This document shows positions 1-9,626 of a DNA stretch of 64,000 nucleotides, one piece after another. Positions within the stretch are counted from its first letter, which is position 1. Each line of letters opens with the position of its first letter. The position numbers were made by a program, and so were the translations under genes. This DNA is from CAVSRC01 sp963798195 (GTDB lineage: Bacteria; Pseudomonadota; Alphaproteobacteria; Rhizobiales; Kaistiaceae), in NCBI GenBank assembly GCA_963798195.1, contig CAWCSF010000010.1:186001-250000 (forward strand), in the 5' to 3' direction. The notes under the pieces are model-generated. The model had not been told where the DNA came from, ran no database searches, and saw only the letters and a list, made by a program, of their open reading frames with translations.

Positions 1-64
1 CATGGCTGTTGAAAATGCCGAAAGCAAAGGCGGCTAATGCGATGGGATAAACGAAGCGGTTCAT
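1..64 (-). CDS. N-terminus of a secreted or membrane protein, cut by window edge
   Basis: Only the first 21 codons are inside the window, reading leftward from an ATG at 64-62. They encode a short basic start (MNRFVYP) followed by a hydrophobic alanine- and phenylalanine-rich run, which looks like a signal peptide or first membrane segment. No clear ribosome binding site precedes the ATG, so the start is uncertain. The product cannot be named. The 235 bases between this start and tag carry no other convincing gene. Confidence 0.35.
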   Translation of the reverse strand, partial: MNRFVYPIALAAFAFGIFNSH

Positions 65-299
65 CGGCGTACTCGTTACAAACGCGACTGCGGTTTCCCG
101 CGACTCGGAGTTGGCCTGCTTGACGCCGATTTTTCGTTGGCCGGTTCCGCGAGGGAACGGTAGCCGGGCTTTATGGGCGAATGGTAAACCAATCGTCGCG
201 GAAGGATGCCATGGCTAACAAAGGGTTACCCGCGTCTGCTGACATGGGCTGACAGCTTGGGAAGTTTGGTGGAGCCGCACAACAACGGGGAGACGGACG

Positions 300-935
300 G
301 TGGCGGAAGCGGAAGGGCTGGTGCGGGGCGCGGACGGCAAGCGCCGCTGCATGTGGGGCGGCAGCACGCCGGACTACGCCCCATACCACGACACGGAATG
401 GGGCCGGCCGGTCACGAATGACTCCCGTCTCTTCGAGAAGATCTGCCTCGAGGGATTCCAGTCGGGGCTGTCCTGGCTGACGATCCTTCGGAAGCGCGAG
501 AACTTCCGCAAGGGCTTCGCCGATTTCGACTATCACCGGGTGGCGAGGTTCGGCGACAGGGACGTCGCGCGGCTGCTCGCCGATGCCGGCATCGTGCGCC
601 ATCGCGGCAAGATCGAATCGACCATCAACAACGCCCGGCGGGCGATCGAACTGGAGAAGGAAGCGGGTTCGCTCGCCGCTTATTTCTGGCGCTTCGAGCC
701 TGACAGGAAATCCCGGCCGAAGAAACTGGATTGGGCGACGCTGAGGGCGATGCCGACGACGCCGGAATCGATCGCGCTATCGAAGGACCTCAAGAAACGC
801 GGGTGGACGTTTGTCGGCCCGACCACGGTCTATGCCTTCATGCAGGCGATGGGCCTGGTCAACGATCACATCGACGGCTGTTTCTGCCGCCGGGAGGTAG
901 AAACGGAAAGGGCGGCTTTTCGCCGCCCTCTCTGA
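300..935 (+). CDS. tag: DNA-3-methyladenine glycosylase I
   Basis: This 211-residue protein matches the Tag family, which excises 3-methyladenine from alkylated DNA in the cytoplasm as the first step of base excision repair. Visible signatures are RCMWGG near residue 16, YHDTEWG near 28, the ESGLSW-like stretch QSGLSWLTIL, and NDHIDGCFCR near the C-terminus. In E. coli Tag two Cys and two His bind a structural zinc; candidates here are the Cys of RCMW, the His of YHDTEW and the His and Cys of DHIDGC. The GTG start is chosen because GGGGAGA lies a few bases upstream. The last codons run through a hairpin that may be the terminator. It appears to be a single gene. Confidence 0.93.
   Translation: MAEAEGLVRGADGKRRCMWGGSTPDYAPYHDTEWGRPVTNDSRLFEKICLEGFQSGLSWLTILRKRENFRKGFADFDYHRVARFGDRDVARLLADAGIVRHRGKIESTINNARRAIELEKEAGSLAAYFWRFEPDRKSRPKKLDWATLRAMPTTPESIALSKDLKKRGWTFVGPTTVYAFMQAMGLVNDHIDGCFCRREVETERAAFRRPL
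909..929. terminator. Hairpin inside the end of tag, possible bidirectional terminator
   Basis: AGGGCGGC and GCCGCCCT form an eight-base-pair stem around a five-base loop. The stem lies within the last codons of tag, which ends at 935, and faces the end of the convergent DUF1127 gene at 958. The T-rich flank is on the left, so it suits the leftward transcript better. Function is inferred from shape and position only. Confidence 0.5.
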
Positions 936-957
936 ATTCCGTGATTTCGACTTTCGA

Positions 958-1119
958 CTAGCGCATCTGCGCCAGTTCGAGCGCGCGCTGGGAGATGCTG
1001 TCGCGGTTGAGGCCGATGTCGGCCAGCTGGCGATCGCTCAGGCGGTTGAGAGCCGAATGAAACCGGGCGGCGCGGAAGCCTTCTGCGATGCCCGTGAAAA
1101 CGCGGTTGAACTTGTTCAT
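958..1119 (-). CDS. DUF1127 (YjiS-like) small protein
   Basis: A 53-residue protein starting MNKFNRVFTG and containing the family signature ALNRLSDRQLADIGLNRDSI, a basic amphipathic helix pair typical of DUF1127. Alphaproteobacteria carry several such small proteins. Some are induced by stress or phosphate shortage and longer relatives bind RNA; the role of this one is unknown. A strong AAGGAGA ribosome binding site sits just upstream of the ATG, which makes this a firm gene despite its length. It converges on tag, and its stop codon is part of a CTAG tetranucleotide. A perfect 15-base palindrome lies 64 bases upstream of the start. Confidence 0.88.
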   Translation of the reverse strand: MNKFNRVFTGIAEGFRAARFHSALNRLSDRQLADIGLNRDSISQRALELAQMR

Positions 1120-1182
1120 GGCTATGTTCTCCTTCAGTCAGGCAAGAACATAGGCGCGGTGCGAGGGCTCAGGCAGGGGATT

Positions 1183-1197
1183 TGCTGCATCGCAGCA
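1183..1197. promoter_or_regulatory. Perfect palindrome TGCTGC-N3-GCAGCA
   Basis: TGCTGC (1183-1188) and GCAGCA (1192-1197) are exact inverted repeats separated by three bases. The site lies in the promoter region of the DUF1127 gene, between it and the 3' end of hisG. The core CTGC-N3-GCAG resembles the operator described for PhaR regulators of polyhydroxyalkanoate metabolism in alphaproteobacteria, but no PHA gene is nearby. A protein-binding site is likely; its regulator is a guess. Confidence 0.4.
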
Positions 1198-1310
1198 CTG
1201 CAAAAGACGCATGACACATAATTGACATGCTCCTGAAGCGGGCAGCTTGCCTCGGAAAGCGGCGTGCCGCGAACTTCATCAATGGTTATCAGTGCACGCG
1301 CGGCGCGGCC

Positions 1311-2054
1311 TCAGCGCTCGCTGAGTCTCCGCAACAATGCGGCCGACTCCTTGCCACCGACTTTCATTGGCTTGAGCAGGCGCTCCAGGGATTCCCGCTG
1401 ACGCTTGTCCCAGGGTGCCGCCACGCTGGCGACGAGATGCGCCTCCGACCGGAGGATGACGCCGTCGGACAGGATCTTGAGGCCGTTGGCCTTGAGCGTG
1501 GTTCCAGTCGTCGTGATGTCGACGATGAGGTCGGCGGCGCCGGACGCCGGTGCGCCTTCCGTGGCGCCGAGGCTTTCGACGATGCGGTAGTCGGCGATGC
1601 CGTGCCCGGCGAAGAAGCGGCGGGTGAGGTTGATGTACTTTGTCGCGACCGTCAGCCGGCGACCGTGACGCGGACGGAAGCCGGCGGCGACGTCGTCGAG
1701 GTCTTCCATCGTCTCGACGTCGATCCACGCCTCGGGCACGGCGACGACAACCTCGCAATGGCCGAAGCCGAGCGGCAGGACGAACGCCGCGCGGCTTTGC
1801 CAGTCGGGCACCGTCTCTTCGACCTGGTCGCGCCCGGTGACGCCAAGGTGGACCGCACCGGCGCCGATCTCGCGCGCGATCTCCGGCGCCGACAGGAACG
1901 CGACCTCTGCGCCCGTCATGCCGGCGATCTTGCCGCGGTAGCGACGCGACGCGCCGGAGCGGACAATCTCGATGCCCGCCCTGGCGAAAGCGGCGGTCGT
2001 ATCTTCCTGTAGCCGTCCCTTGGACGGCACCGCCAGAATCAGGGGGCCGCTCAT
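1311..2054 (-). CDS. hisG: ATP phosphoribosyltransferase, short catalytic form (HisG_S)
   Basis: HisG joins ATP and PRPP in the first, committed step of histidine synthesis. At 247 residues it is close to the short form, which lacks the C-terminal regulatory domain and works in a complex with HisZ. Motifs include AVPSKGRLQED at the N-terminus and the phosphoribosyl-binding stretch DIVDITTTGTTLKANGL-like segment (here LIVDITTTGTTLKANGL) near residue 185. The ATG overlaps the hisZ stop codon by four bases (ATGA), so translation is likely coupled. It is the last gene of hisS-hisZ-hisG. Feedback inhibition by histidine in short-form systems acts through HisZ. Confidence 0.95.
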   Translation of the reverse strand: MSGPLILAVPSKGRLQEDTTAAFARAGIEIVRSGASRRYRGKIAGMTGAEVAFLSAPEIAREIGAGAVHLGVTGRDQVEETVPDWQSRAAFVLPLGFGHCEVVVAVPEAWIDVETMEDLDDVAAGFRPRHGRRLTVATKYINLTRRFFAGHGIADYRIVESLGATEGAPASGAADLIVDITTTGTTLKANGLKILSDGVILRSEAHLVASVAAPWDKRQRESLERLLKPMKVGGKESAALLRRLSER

Positions 2055-3152
2055 CGCCGTGCTCCGATCCGGTCGAGCCAGATGGAGAAGCCGACGGCGG
2101 GGACTGTCTCGCCGGTGCTGATGCCGCTGGTACGCGGGATTGAGGACATCAGCTTGTCGTAGCGTCCGCCGCCGACGATCTGGCCCTTGCCCGGCCGCGC
2201 GCCGTCGTGAATCTCGAAGACGAAGCCGGTGTAGTAATCGAGACGGCGTCCGAAATCGGCGGCGAAGGAAAGTTGCTTGAGGTCGATGCCGCGCTCCGCG
2301 ATCGCATCGTTGCGCGCCGCGAAGCGGTCGATGGCCTTGTCGATCTGAAGCCGCTCGCGCCGGGCGAGGGCGCGGAGCGCCGTGAGCGACTTCGTCGGCG
2401 CGCCGGCGATGGCGAGATAGCCCGTCAGCACCTTGGCCGGACGATCGCCGATGCCGGCGGCGATCACCGACTTCTCGACGAAGCGGTCGGCAATTTCCTC
2501 GGCGGTGCGTCCGCCGATGGTCGCCAGACCGGTGGCCTCCAGCAGATCGGCAGCCTGCCGGCGGATCACCGGTCGTGTACTGCGCTGTAGCAGGTCACTT
2601 GCAGCGCCATTCCGGCCATTGGCTGCCGCTATCAGGGCGTTGAGCCGCTTGACCTCGCCGAACGTGCGGGCCAGCCGGCGGCGCCACGGAATACTGAGAT
2701 CGAGCGCGTCCAGAACGGCGGAAAACAGCGCCGAATCGCCGATCCGCACGGCCGGTTTTTTGACGCCGAGCAGCGCCACCGCATCGAGCGCCAGCTTGAA
2801 CGCGTCCGCATCCGCGGAAACCCGGTCGGTGCGCCCCAACGACTCGATGCCGGCCTGCACAAACTCGCCCGGTTCGTCGCGCCGTTGGCGGAAAACCGGG
2901 CCGAGATAGGCATAGCTCGCCTTGCGTTTCGCCGCGCCGGTGGCGAGGTGGTGCAGGCAGACGGGGATCGTGTAGTCGGGCCGGAGAGCCAGTTCGGTGC
3001 CGTCCGGCGCGTTCGTCAGGAACAGGCGGCGGCGCAGGTCTTCGCCGGCCAGTTCGACGAACACGCTCGCCGGATGAACGATCGGCGGCTCGACGAAAGC
3101 GTAACCGGCGTCGGAGAAAAGCCGGCGAAGCGACTCATATGAACTCGGTCAT
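2051..3152 (-). pseudogene. hisZ: ATP phosphoribosyltransferase regulatory subunit HisZ, frameshifted near start
   Basis: HisZ is a histidyl-tRNA synthetase paralogue with no aminoacylation role that activates short HisG and senses histidine. The intact frame from a GTG at 3064 gives 337 residues, with AGEDLRRRLFLT, LRPDYTIPVCLHH, YLGPVFRQRR and DYYTGFVFEIH. The same frame continues upstream with a stretch that reads as normal HisZ (YESLRRLF, then AFVEPPIVHPAS), but has no start codon. An ATG at 3152, just after the hisS stop, gives MTEF and then meets a stop; removing one base near 3138-3142 joins the two into a 366-residue protein of normal family length. Either one base is inserted here or the protein starts at the internal GTG. 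Because histidine synthesis needs HisZ, a sequence error seems likelier than true inactivation. Confidence 0.82.
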
Positions 3153-3157
3153 CGGCG

Positions 3158-4783
3158 CTACGGCCGGCGTTCGCCGCGGCCGAGCAGGCGGTTGACCGCT
3201 TCGACGAGATCGCCCGTCGCCACCTCTTCCTGTCCGGGACGCTCCTCGCGCCACTGGGCATTGTCCTCGATCTTGGCCGAGAGCTTCTTGCCGAGCGCGA
3301 GGTCCTTGATCTGAACGACGCCACGCGCCTTCTCGTCCTCGCCCTGGATAATTGCCAGAGGCGCGTTCCGCCGGTCGGCGTATTTCATCTGCGCCCGCAT
3401 GCCGGACTCGCCGAGATAGAGTTCGGCTGCCACGTCGGCGCGGCGAAGGTCGGAGACGATCTTCTGGTAGTCGGCCATGCGCCCGCGATCGAGCACCAGC
3501 ACCACGACCGGGCCCGCGGAATCAGCTGCGTCGCTCTTGCCCAGTGCCGCCAGGGCGGCCTGAAGCCGAGAGACGCCAATGGAGAAGCCCGTGGCCGGCA
3601 CGTCGTCCGCTGTGAAGCGACCGACAAGTCCGTCATAGCGGCCGCCGCCGCCGACCGAACCGAAACGCGCCGGCTCGCCCTTGTCGTTGACCGTCTCGAA
3701 CAACAACTCGGCCTCATAGACGGGGCCGGTGTAGTATTCCAGGCCACGCACGACCCAGCTCGACACCTGGATGCGGTTGCTTCCGTAGCCGCCTGCCTCG
3801 GCCGCCTCGACGAGTCCGCGCAATTGCGCGACTCCCTCCTGGCCGATTGCGCTGTCGTCGAAGAGCTTTGCCCACGCATCGAGGATCGCGAAGTTGTCGA
3901 CAACTCTCGCCACGTCGGCGTCGACGTTTAGGAACTCGCCATCGGAGTCGGGTACGGCCGCCTTCGCGACGAAATCCTGGCTGGGCCGCGTGCCGAAGGC
4001 GGCGTCGCCTGGCTTGCCCGGTACAAAGCCGCCGGCGGTGCCCAGAAAGAAGAATGCCTGGAGCGTCAGGATCTGTTCCGCCGACAGTTCGGCACCCTTG
4101 GCAAAGTCGCCGGATTCATCCAGTCGTCCCTTGCCGAGGAGCGCTTCGACGCCGTCCCAGCCGAGCCGGTCGAATTTGTCGATGGCGCGCAACACGACGA
4201 GACGCCGCGTGGCATTGGCTACGCCATCGAGCCCGGCCGTTTCCATCAGCCCGTCGAGGACCTTGCGACTGCTGACACGGATGACGTACTGGCCGCGCGG
4301 GATGCCCAGTTCCTCCAGCGCGTCGGCCGCCATCATGCACATCTCGGCATCGGCCGCGACGGAGGCGGCGCCGACCGTATCGGCGTCGAACTGCATGAAC
4401 TGGCGGAAGCGGCCGGGGCCTGGCTTCTCGTTGCGGAAGACCCAGCCCTGCCGGTAGCTGCGGTAGGGCTTCGGCAGCCGCTCGTAGTTCTCGGCGACAT
4501 AGCGGGCGAGGGGCGCCGTCAGGTCGTAGCGCAGCGACAGCCACTGCTCGTCGTCGTCCTGAAACGAAAAGACGCCCTCGTTCGGCCGGTCCTGGTCGGG
4601 CAGGAACTTGCCCAGCGCGTCCGTGTATTCGATGAGGGGCGTTTCGACCGGCTCGAAGCCGTAGCGCTCGTACACGCGTCGGATGCGCGCGATCATGCGC
4701 TCGGTCGCGCGGATGTCCGCGGCGGAACGGTCGATCAGGCCCCGCGGCAGGCGGGCCTTGGGCTTCTGGGCGTCGGTTGGCAT
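3158..4783 (-). CDS. hisS: Histidyl-tRNA synthetase
   Basis: A class II aminoacyl-tRNA synthetase of 541 residues that charges tRNA-His in the cytoplasm; alphaproteobacterial forms of about 500 residues are longer than the E. coli enzyme. Motif 2 is VFRNEKPGPGRFRQF with FDADTVG, the histidine-specific motif is RGLEYYTGPVYE, and motif 3 is GGGRYDGLVGRF followed by ATGFSIGVSRL. The C-terminal anticodon-binding domain follows. It is the first gene of a leftward cluster, with hisZ beginning within a few bases of its stop. This hisS-hisZ-hisG order couples an essential synthetase to histidine synthesis genes. Confidence 0.96.
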   Translation of the reverse strand: MPTDAQKPKARLPRGLIDRSAADIRATERMIARIRRVYERYGFEPVETPLIEYTDALGKFLPDQDRPNEGVFSFQDDDEQWLSLRYDLTAPLARYVAENYERLPKPYRSYRQGWVFRNEKPGPGRFRQFMQFDADTVGAASVAADAEMCMMAADALEELGIPRGQYVIRVSSRKVLDGLMETAGLDGVANATRRLVVLRAIDKFDRLGWDGVEALLGKGRLDESGDFAKGAELSAEQILTLQAFFFLGTAGGFVPGKPGDAAFGTRPSQDFVAKAAVPDSDGEFLNVDADVARVVDNFAILDAWAKLFDDSAIGQEGVAQLRGLVEAAEAGGYGSNRIQVSSWVVRGLEYYTGPVYEAELLFETVNDKGEPARFGSVGGGGRYDGLVGRFTADDVPATGFSIGVSRLQAALAALGKSDAADSAGPVVVLVLDRGRMADYQKIVSDLRRADVAAELYLGESGMRAQMKYADRRNAPLAIIQGEDEKARGVVQIKDLALGKKLSAKIEDNAQWREERPGQEEVATGDLVEAVNRLLGRGERRP

Positions 4784-4945
4784 GGCGCGCGGTTCCTATC
4801 CCATCGTTCACAGGGCGGCAAGGTTGCCAAAGGCTTACGGGCCGCCAGACGCCCTTAACCGTGCCGTGCGATTACCGCTTGAGAGAGAGCTTTCGTTAAG
4901 GCTGCGGTGGCACACGACCTCGCGAAGTATGCGCGGAGGAGAGCC

Positions 4946-5365
4946 ATGGGCGGCACCAGTTTCGATGTCGATCTGATCGTGGGTGAGAACCCGCGGAGTG
5001 TCAGCTTCGCCGAGGGAGGGGTCGTTTTCGTCAAGGGTGACCGCGGCGAGTTCGCCTATCTGGTGAAATCCGGATGCGTGGAAATCCGTGGCTCCGGGCG
5101 GGCCATGGAAGCGGTTACCACCGGCGGGCTTTTCGGCGAGATGGCCCTGATCGATGGCGGTCCGCGCAGCGCTTCGGCCGTGGCAAGCGACGCCACCGAA
5201 CTCTTTGTCATCGACAAGGTTGCCTTCGCCCGCATGCTCCGCGAGGTGCCGGATTTCGGCATCGAGGTCATGCGCCTGATGGCGCAGCGGTTGCGCAACG
5301 CCAATGCGCGGGTTGCCCCGGCGAGCAGCCCGACCCAGCGCCGGCTGGCGCGCGGAGTCGCCTAG
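4946..5365 (+). CDS. Stand-alone cyclic nucleotide-binding domain protein (CNB1)
   Basis: A 139-residue protein that is essentially one CNB fold (cap family effector domain). The phosphate-binding cassette reads GGLFGEMALIDGGPRSAS, retaining the Gly-Glu pair and the Arg-Ser that contact cyclic nucleotide phosphate. There is no DNA-binding, kinase or channel domain. The ATG at 4946 is preferred over an in-frame GTG at 4907 because GGAGGAGAG stands just before it. It lies directly upstream of sbmA/bacA on the same strand with a gap of 175 bases. A related protein lies at 7425-7862; both begin with FDVD and share AYxVKSGxVE. What signal it binds and what it acts on are unknown. Confidence 0.85.
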   Translation: MGGTSFDVDLIVGENPRSVSFAEGGVVFVKGDRGEFAYLVKSGCVEIRGSGRAMEAVTTGGLFGEMALIDGGPRSASAVASDATELFVIDKVAFARMLREVPDFGIEVMRLMAQRLRNANARVAPASSPTQRRLARGVA

Positions 5366-5540
5366 ACAGGCAACACCGGGTCGCAGGACGGCCTGGCGTG
5401 GGTGCCTAACCCCGGCCCAATTCCTTCCTTCAGATCGCGATTGCGCCCGCGGGTTCCCTTGCCCATCCTGCGCCATCGGCCAAGATTCCCGGGCGGTGAC
5501 CCGGCGGCCGCCCCGTTGCCGTCGAAGGAAACCAACGCCC

Positions 5541-6827
5541 ATGTTCGCCTCCTTCTTCCCCAATCCCCGGCTGTTCTTCGCGTCCGCAATCGTCTGGACC
5601 GCCATCTGCATGGCGCTCTGGTACGCCTTCGCCCGCGACCTCGGCGCGACGCTCAGCCTCGGTGGGCTGTTCGGATATCCTTTTCCTCCGCCGCTGACGG
5701 AAGGGGCAGACGACACGGCGCGCGAAGCCTTCAGCATCGCCCGCGACCTCGCGATCGATATCTGGCTCTACCAGTACATGATCGTGATGGGCGCGATCTT
5801 TGCTGTCGTATGGCGGCAGCTTTCTCCGAACCGGTGGTTCTGGTGGTCGGTCGTCGGCTCGTCGGTCATCCTGTTCATCGTCTGGTTCCAGGTTCAGCTC
5901 GACGTGCTGATCAACTCCTGGTTCGGCACCTTCTACGACTCGATCCAGAAGGCGCTTGCCACGCCGAACAGCGTGACCCTGCCCGACTATTTCGCGCAGT
6001 TGGTAACCTTCCTCAGCATCGCGATGGTTTACATCACGGTCGCCGTCTTCAACGCTTTCCTTGTCAGTCACTACATCTTCCGCTGGCGAACCGCGATGAA
6101 CGACTACTACGTCGCCAACTGGGACCGGCTCCGCACGATCGAAGGCGCGTCCCAGCGCGTCCAGGAAGATACGATGCGGTTTGCCTCGACCGTCGAGGAT
6201 CTGGGCGTCAGCCTTGTCGACTCCCTGATGACCCTGATCGCGTTCCTGCCGATCCTCTGGGGCCTGTCGGTCTACGTGAAGGAGTTGCCGATCATCGGCG
6301 CCGTGCCGCAGGCGCTGGTCATCGTCGCCATCCTGTGGTCCGTGTTCGGCACCGGTCTGCTGGCGCTCGCCGGCATCCGTCTGCCAGGCCTCAATTTCCG
6401 CAACCAGCGGGTCGAGGCCGCCTACCGTAAGGAGTTGGTGCTGGGCGAGGACAATCCGGAACGGGCCCAGCCGCCGACGCTCGCCGAGCTTTTCGCAAAT
6501 GTCAGAACGAACTATTTCCGCATCTACCTGAACTATCTGTATTTCAACGTCGCCCGTTACGGGTATCTGCAGGCGGGTGTCCTGGTGCCTTACGTCGCGT
6601 TGGCGCCGACGATCGTCGCCGCCGGCTTCACGCTCGGCGTCATGCAGCAGATCCTGCGGGCCTTCGGCCGCGTGGAGTCTTCGTTCCAGTATCTCGTCAA
6701 TTCGTGGTCGACGATCGTCGAGCTGATGTCGATCTACAAGCGCCTCAAGGCCTTCGAGGCCGTCCTCCACGCGCAGCCGCTGGACAACATCGAGAAGGAG
6801 GCACCGGACCAGCCGGTGCCGGCGTAG
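5541..6827 (+). CDS. sbmA: SbmA/BacA family peptide antibiotic transporter
   Basis: A 428-residue inner-membrane protein of the SbmA/BacA family, proton-driven importers of antimicrobial peptides and, in rhizobia and brucellae, essential for chronic host infection and linked to very-long-chain fatty acid modification of lipid A. Seven or eight hydrophobic segments are visible, with family stretches FFPNPRLFF at the start, RWRTAMNDYY and the IEGASQRVQEDT segment in the middle, and FRIYLNYLYFNVARY near residue 340. The ATG at 5541 follows GAAGGAA and removes an 79-codon open extension with no family similarity. It is convergent with the DoxX gene, whose predicted end overlaps its last 83 bases. 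SbmA may import peptides later degraded by cytoplasmic proteases such as TldD/TldE. Confidence 0.94.
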   Translation: MFASFFPNPRLFFASAIVWTAICMALWYAFARDLGATLSLGGLFGYPFPPPLTEGADDTAREAFSIARDLAIDIWLYQYMIVMGAIFAVVWRQLSPNRWFWWSVVGSSVILFIVWFQVQLDVLINSWFGTFYDSIQKALATPNSVTLPDYFAQLVTFLSIAMVYITVAVFNAFLVSHYIFRWRTAMNDYYVANWDRLRTIEGASQRVQEDTMRFASTVEDLGVSLVDSLMTLIAFLPILWGLSVYVKELPIIGAVPQALVIVAILWSVFGTGLLALAGIRLPGLNFRNQRVEAAYRKELVLGEDNPERAQPPTLAELFANVRTNYFRIYLNYLYFNVARYGYLQAGVLVPYVALAPTIVAAGFTLGVMQQILRAFGRVESSFQYLVNSWSTIVELMSIYKRLKAFEAVLHAQPLDNIEKEAPDQPVPA

Positions 6828-7257
6828 GCACGGCTTGGGCTACGAACCCACCGCGTTTGAGCGGCCAGCACGCGAGTCCGAGGCGTCGGTCGAGTGACCA
6901 CGCCCCGGCGCCGCCGCTGAACAGGAAGAGAAAGCCGCCGGCGAGGGCGAAATCCTTTCCGAACTGAATGGCTTCGTTGATGTCGCCAACGTTGCGGTGG
7001 AAGGTGAGGGCGGTAAGTGCGCAGAAGCCGGCGAAAGCGAGCGCCGTCGCACGGGTGAGCAGGCCGAACACGATCAGCAGGCCGCCAACGAACTGAAACG
7101 CGGCCGTCGGCCACAGCATGATGCCAGGCACGCCGAAACGCTCCATGAAGGCGATATTGCCGTCCGGAAATCGCGCCAGAAGCGTTGCGTCATAGATGAA
7201 GACAGCCGCAATAGCGACGCGTCCGAGGAGAAGGGCGAGATTGCGAATTGCATCCAT
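6745..7257 (-). CDS. DoxX family membrane protein
   Basis: Residues 1-120 form a typical four-helix DoxX protein: LGRVAIAAVFIYDA, GVPGIMLWPTAAFQFVGG, LIVFGLLTRATALAFAGFC and DFALAGGFLFLFSGGAG. DoxX proteins are small integral membrane proteins of mostly unknown role, some tied to redox homeostasis. The open frame runs to 170 residues, with an unusual basic, proline-rich tail that overlaps sbmA by 83 bases. A stop in another frame at 6840 would give about 138 residues, the usual family length, if one extra base were present. The tail may therefore be an artefact. Confidence 0.8.
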   Translation of the reverse strand: MDAIRNLALLLGRVAIAAVFIYDATLLARFPDGNIAFMERFGVPGIMLWPTAAFQFVGGLLIVFGLLTRATALAFAGFCALTALTFHRNVGDINEAIQFGKDFALAGGFLFLFSGGAGAWSLDRRLGLACWPLKRGGFVAQAVPTPAPAGPVPPSRCCPAAARGGRPRRP

Positions 7258-7424
7258 GAGTCACCGTCCCCAGCGACAACATTTGACGGCGCGATCTTAT
7301 TCGCGGTGAACAACACGCGCCATGGCCGCCATTGCGCGCAATTTGAAGTTTGCCCTACGGCGATTCTTAAGCCGGGTGGTCCAGCATCCCGCCGGCATGG
7401 GGCGCAAAAAGCAAGAGATGACCA

Positions 7425-7862
7425 ATGACCGAAGCGATGTTCGACGTTGACGTGATTGCGTCCAGTGGCGGCGAGGTCCTGAAGTTCGCGCCACGTACTG
7501 TGATCCATCACCGCGGCGACGCGGGGGAGTGCGCGTATATCGTGAAGAGTGGCCACGTGGAATTTCGCCAGAAGGGCCATTCCGTCGAGACGATCGGTCC
7601 GGGCGAAATCTTCGGCGAGGGGTGTCTGGTGACTGACACGCCGCGCCTGGCCTCGGCGATTGCCGTGGAGAACGTAGAACTGCTCGCGATCGATCGCAGC
7701 ATGTTCGACGTATTGCTGCGGGACGACGAGGACTTCGCACGGGCCATCCTGCGCCGCCTCGCGCGACGGTTGCATGCGACGACGGAGATGTTCGAACGCT
7801 GCGTCGACGAAGCAAAGGCCGTTCCCAGCAGCAAGGCCGCACCCGCCCGCGCCACGGCCTGA
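7425..7862 (+). CDS. Stand-alone cyclic nucleotide-binding domain protein (CNB2)
   Basis: A 145-residue single-domain CNB protein, paralogous to the one at 4946-5365. The cassette reads GEIFGEGCLVTDTPRLAS, so the Gly-Glu and the Arg are retained, with Ser after. The C-terminal helix is followed by an alanine- and lysine-rich tail. No output domain is present. It is transcribed away from the DoxX gene, with 167 bases between their starts that must hold both promoters, and ends at a strong terminator shared with groEL. It could be a second-messenger buffer or a partner protein; neither can be tested from sequence. Confidence 0.84.
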   Translation: MTEAMFDVDVIASSGGEVLKFAPRTVIHHRGDAGECAYIVKSGHVEFRQKGHSVETIGPGEIFGEGCLVTDTPRLASAIAVENVELLAIDRSMFDVLLRDDEDFARAILRRLARRLHATTEMFERCVDEAKAVPSSKAAPARATA

Positions 7863-7884
7863 GGCCGTCTTTCCCGGAAAGCAG

Positions 7885-7908
7885 AAAGGCCGCCCGGAGG
7901 CGGCCTTT
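7885..7908. terminator. Bidirectional intrinsic terminator between CNB2 and groEL
   Basis: AAAGGCCGCC and GGCGGCCTTT make a ten-base-pair stem with a CGGA loop. The A run on one arm and T run on the other give a usable terminator on both strands. It sits 22 bases after the CNB2 stop and 27 bases beyond the groEL stop. Confidence 0.85.
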
Positions 7909-7935
7909 CCATCGATTTTCTGAGGGTTGGCGGAC

Positions 7936-9576
<1,641 letters not shown>

Positions 9577-9626
9577 TGCTGTTGTTTCCTTTTTGGTAGG
9601 GTAAGCGGTCGAAAGCGAAAACGCGG

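Noticed and set aside
3136..3152. Programmed +1 frameshifting of HisZ
   Set aside because: No sign of a shifty codon or stimulator, and five other genes have the same type of insertion elsewhere in the window; error is simpler.
5430..6770. A 446-codon frame opposite sbmA
   Set aside because: Acid and Arg-rich antisense of a clear membrane protein with no start signal; no homology.
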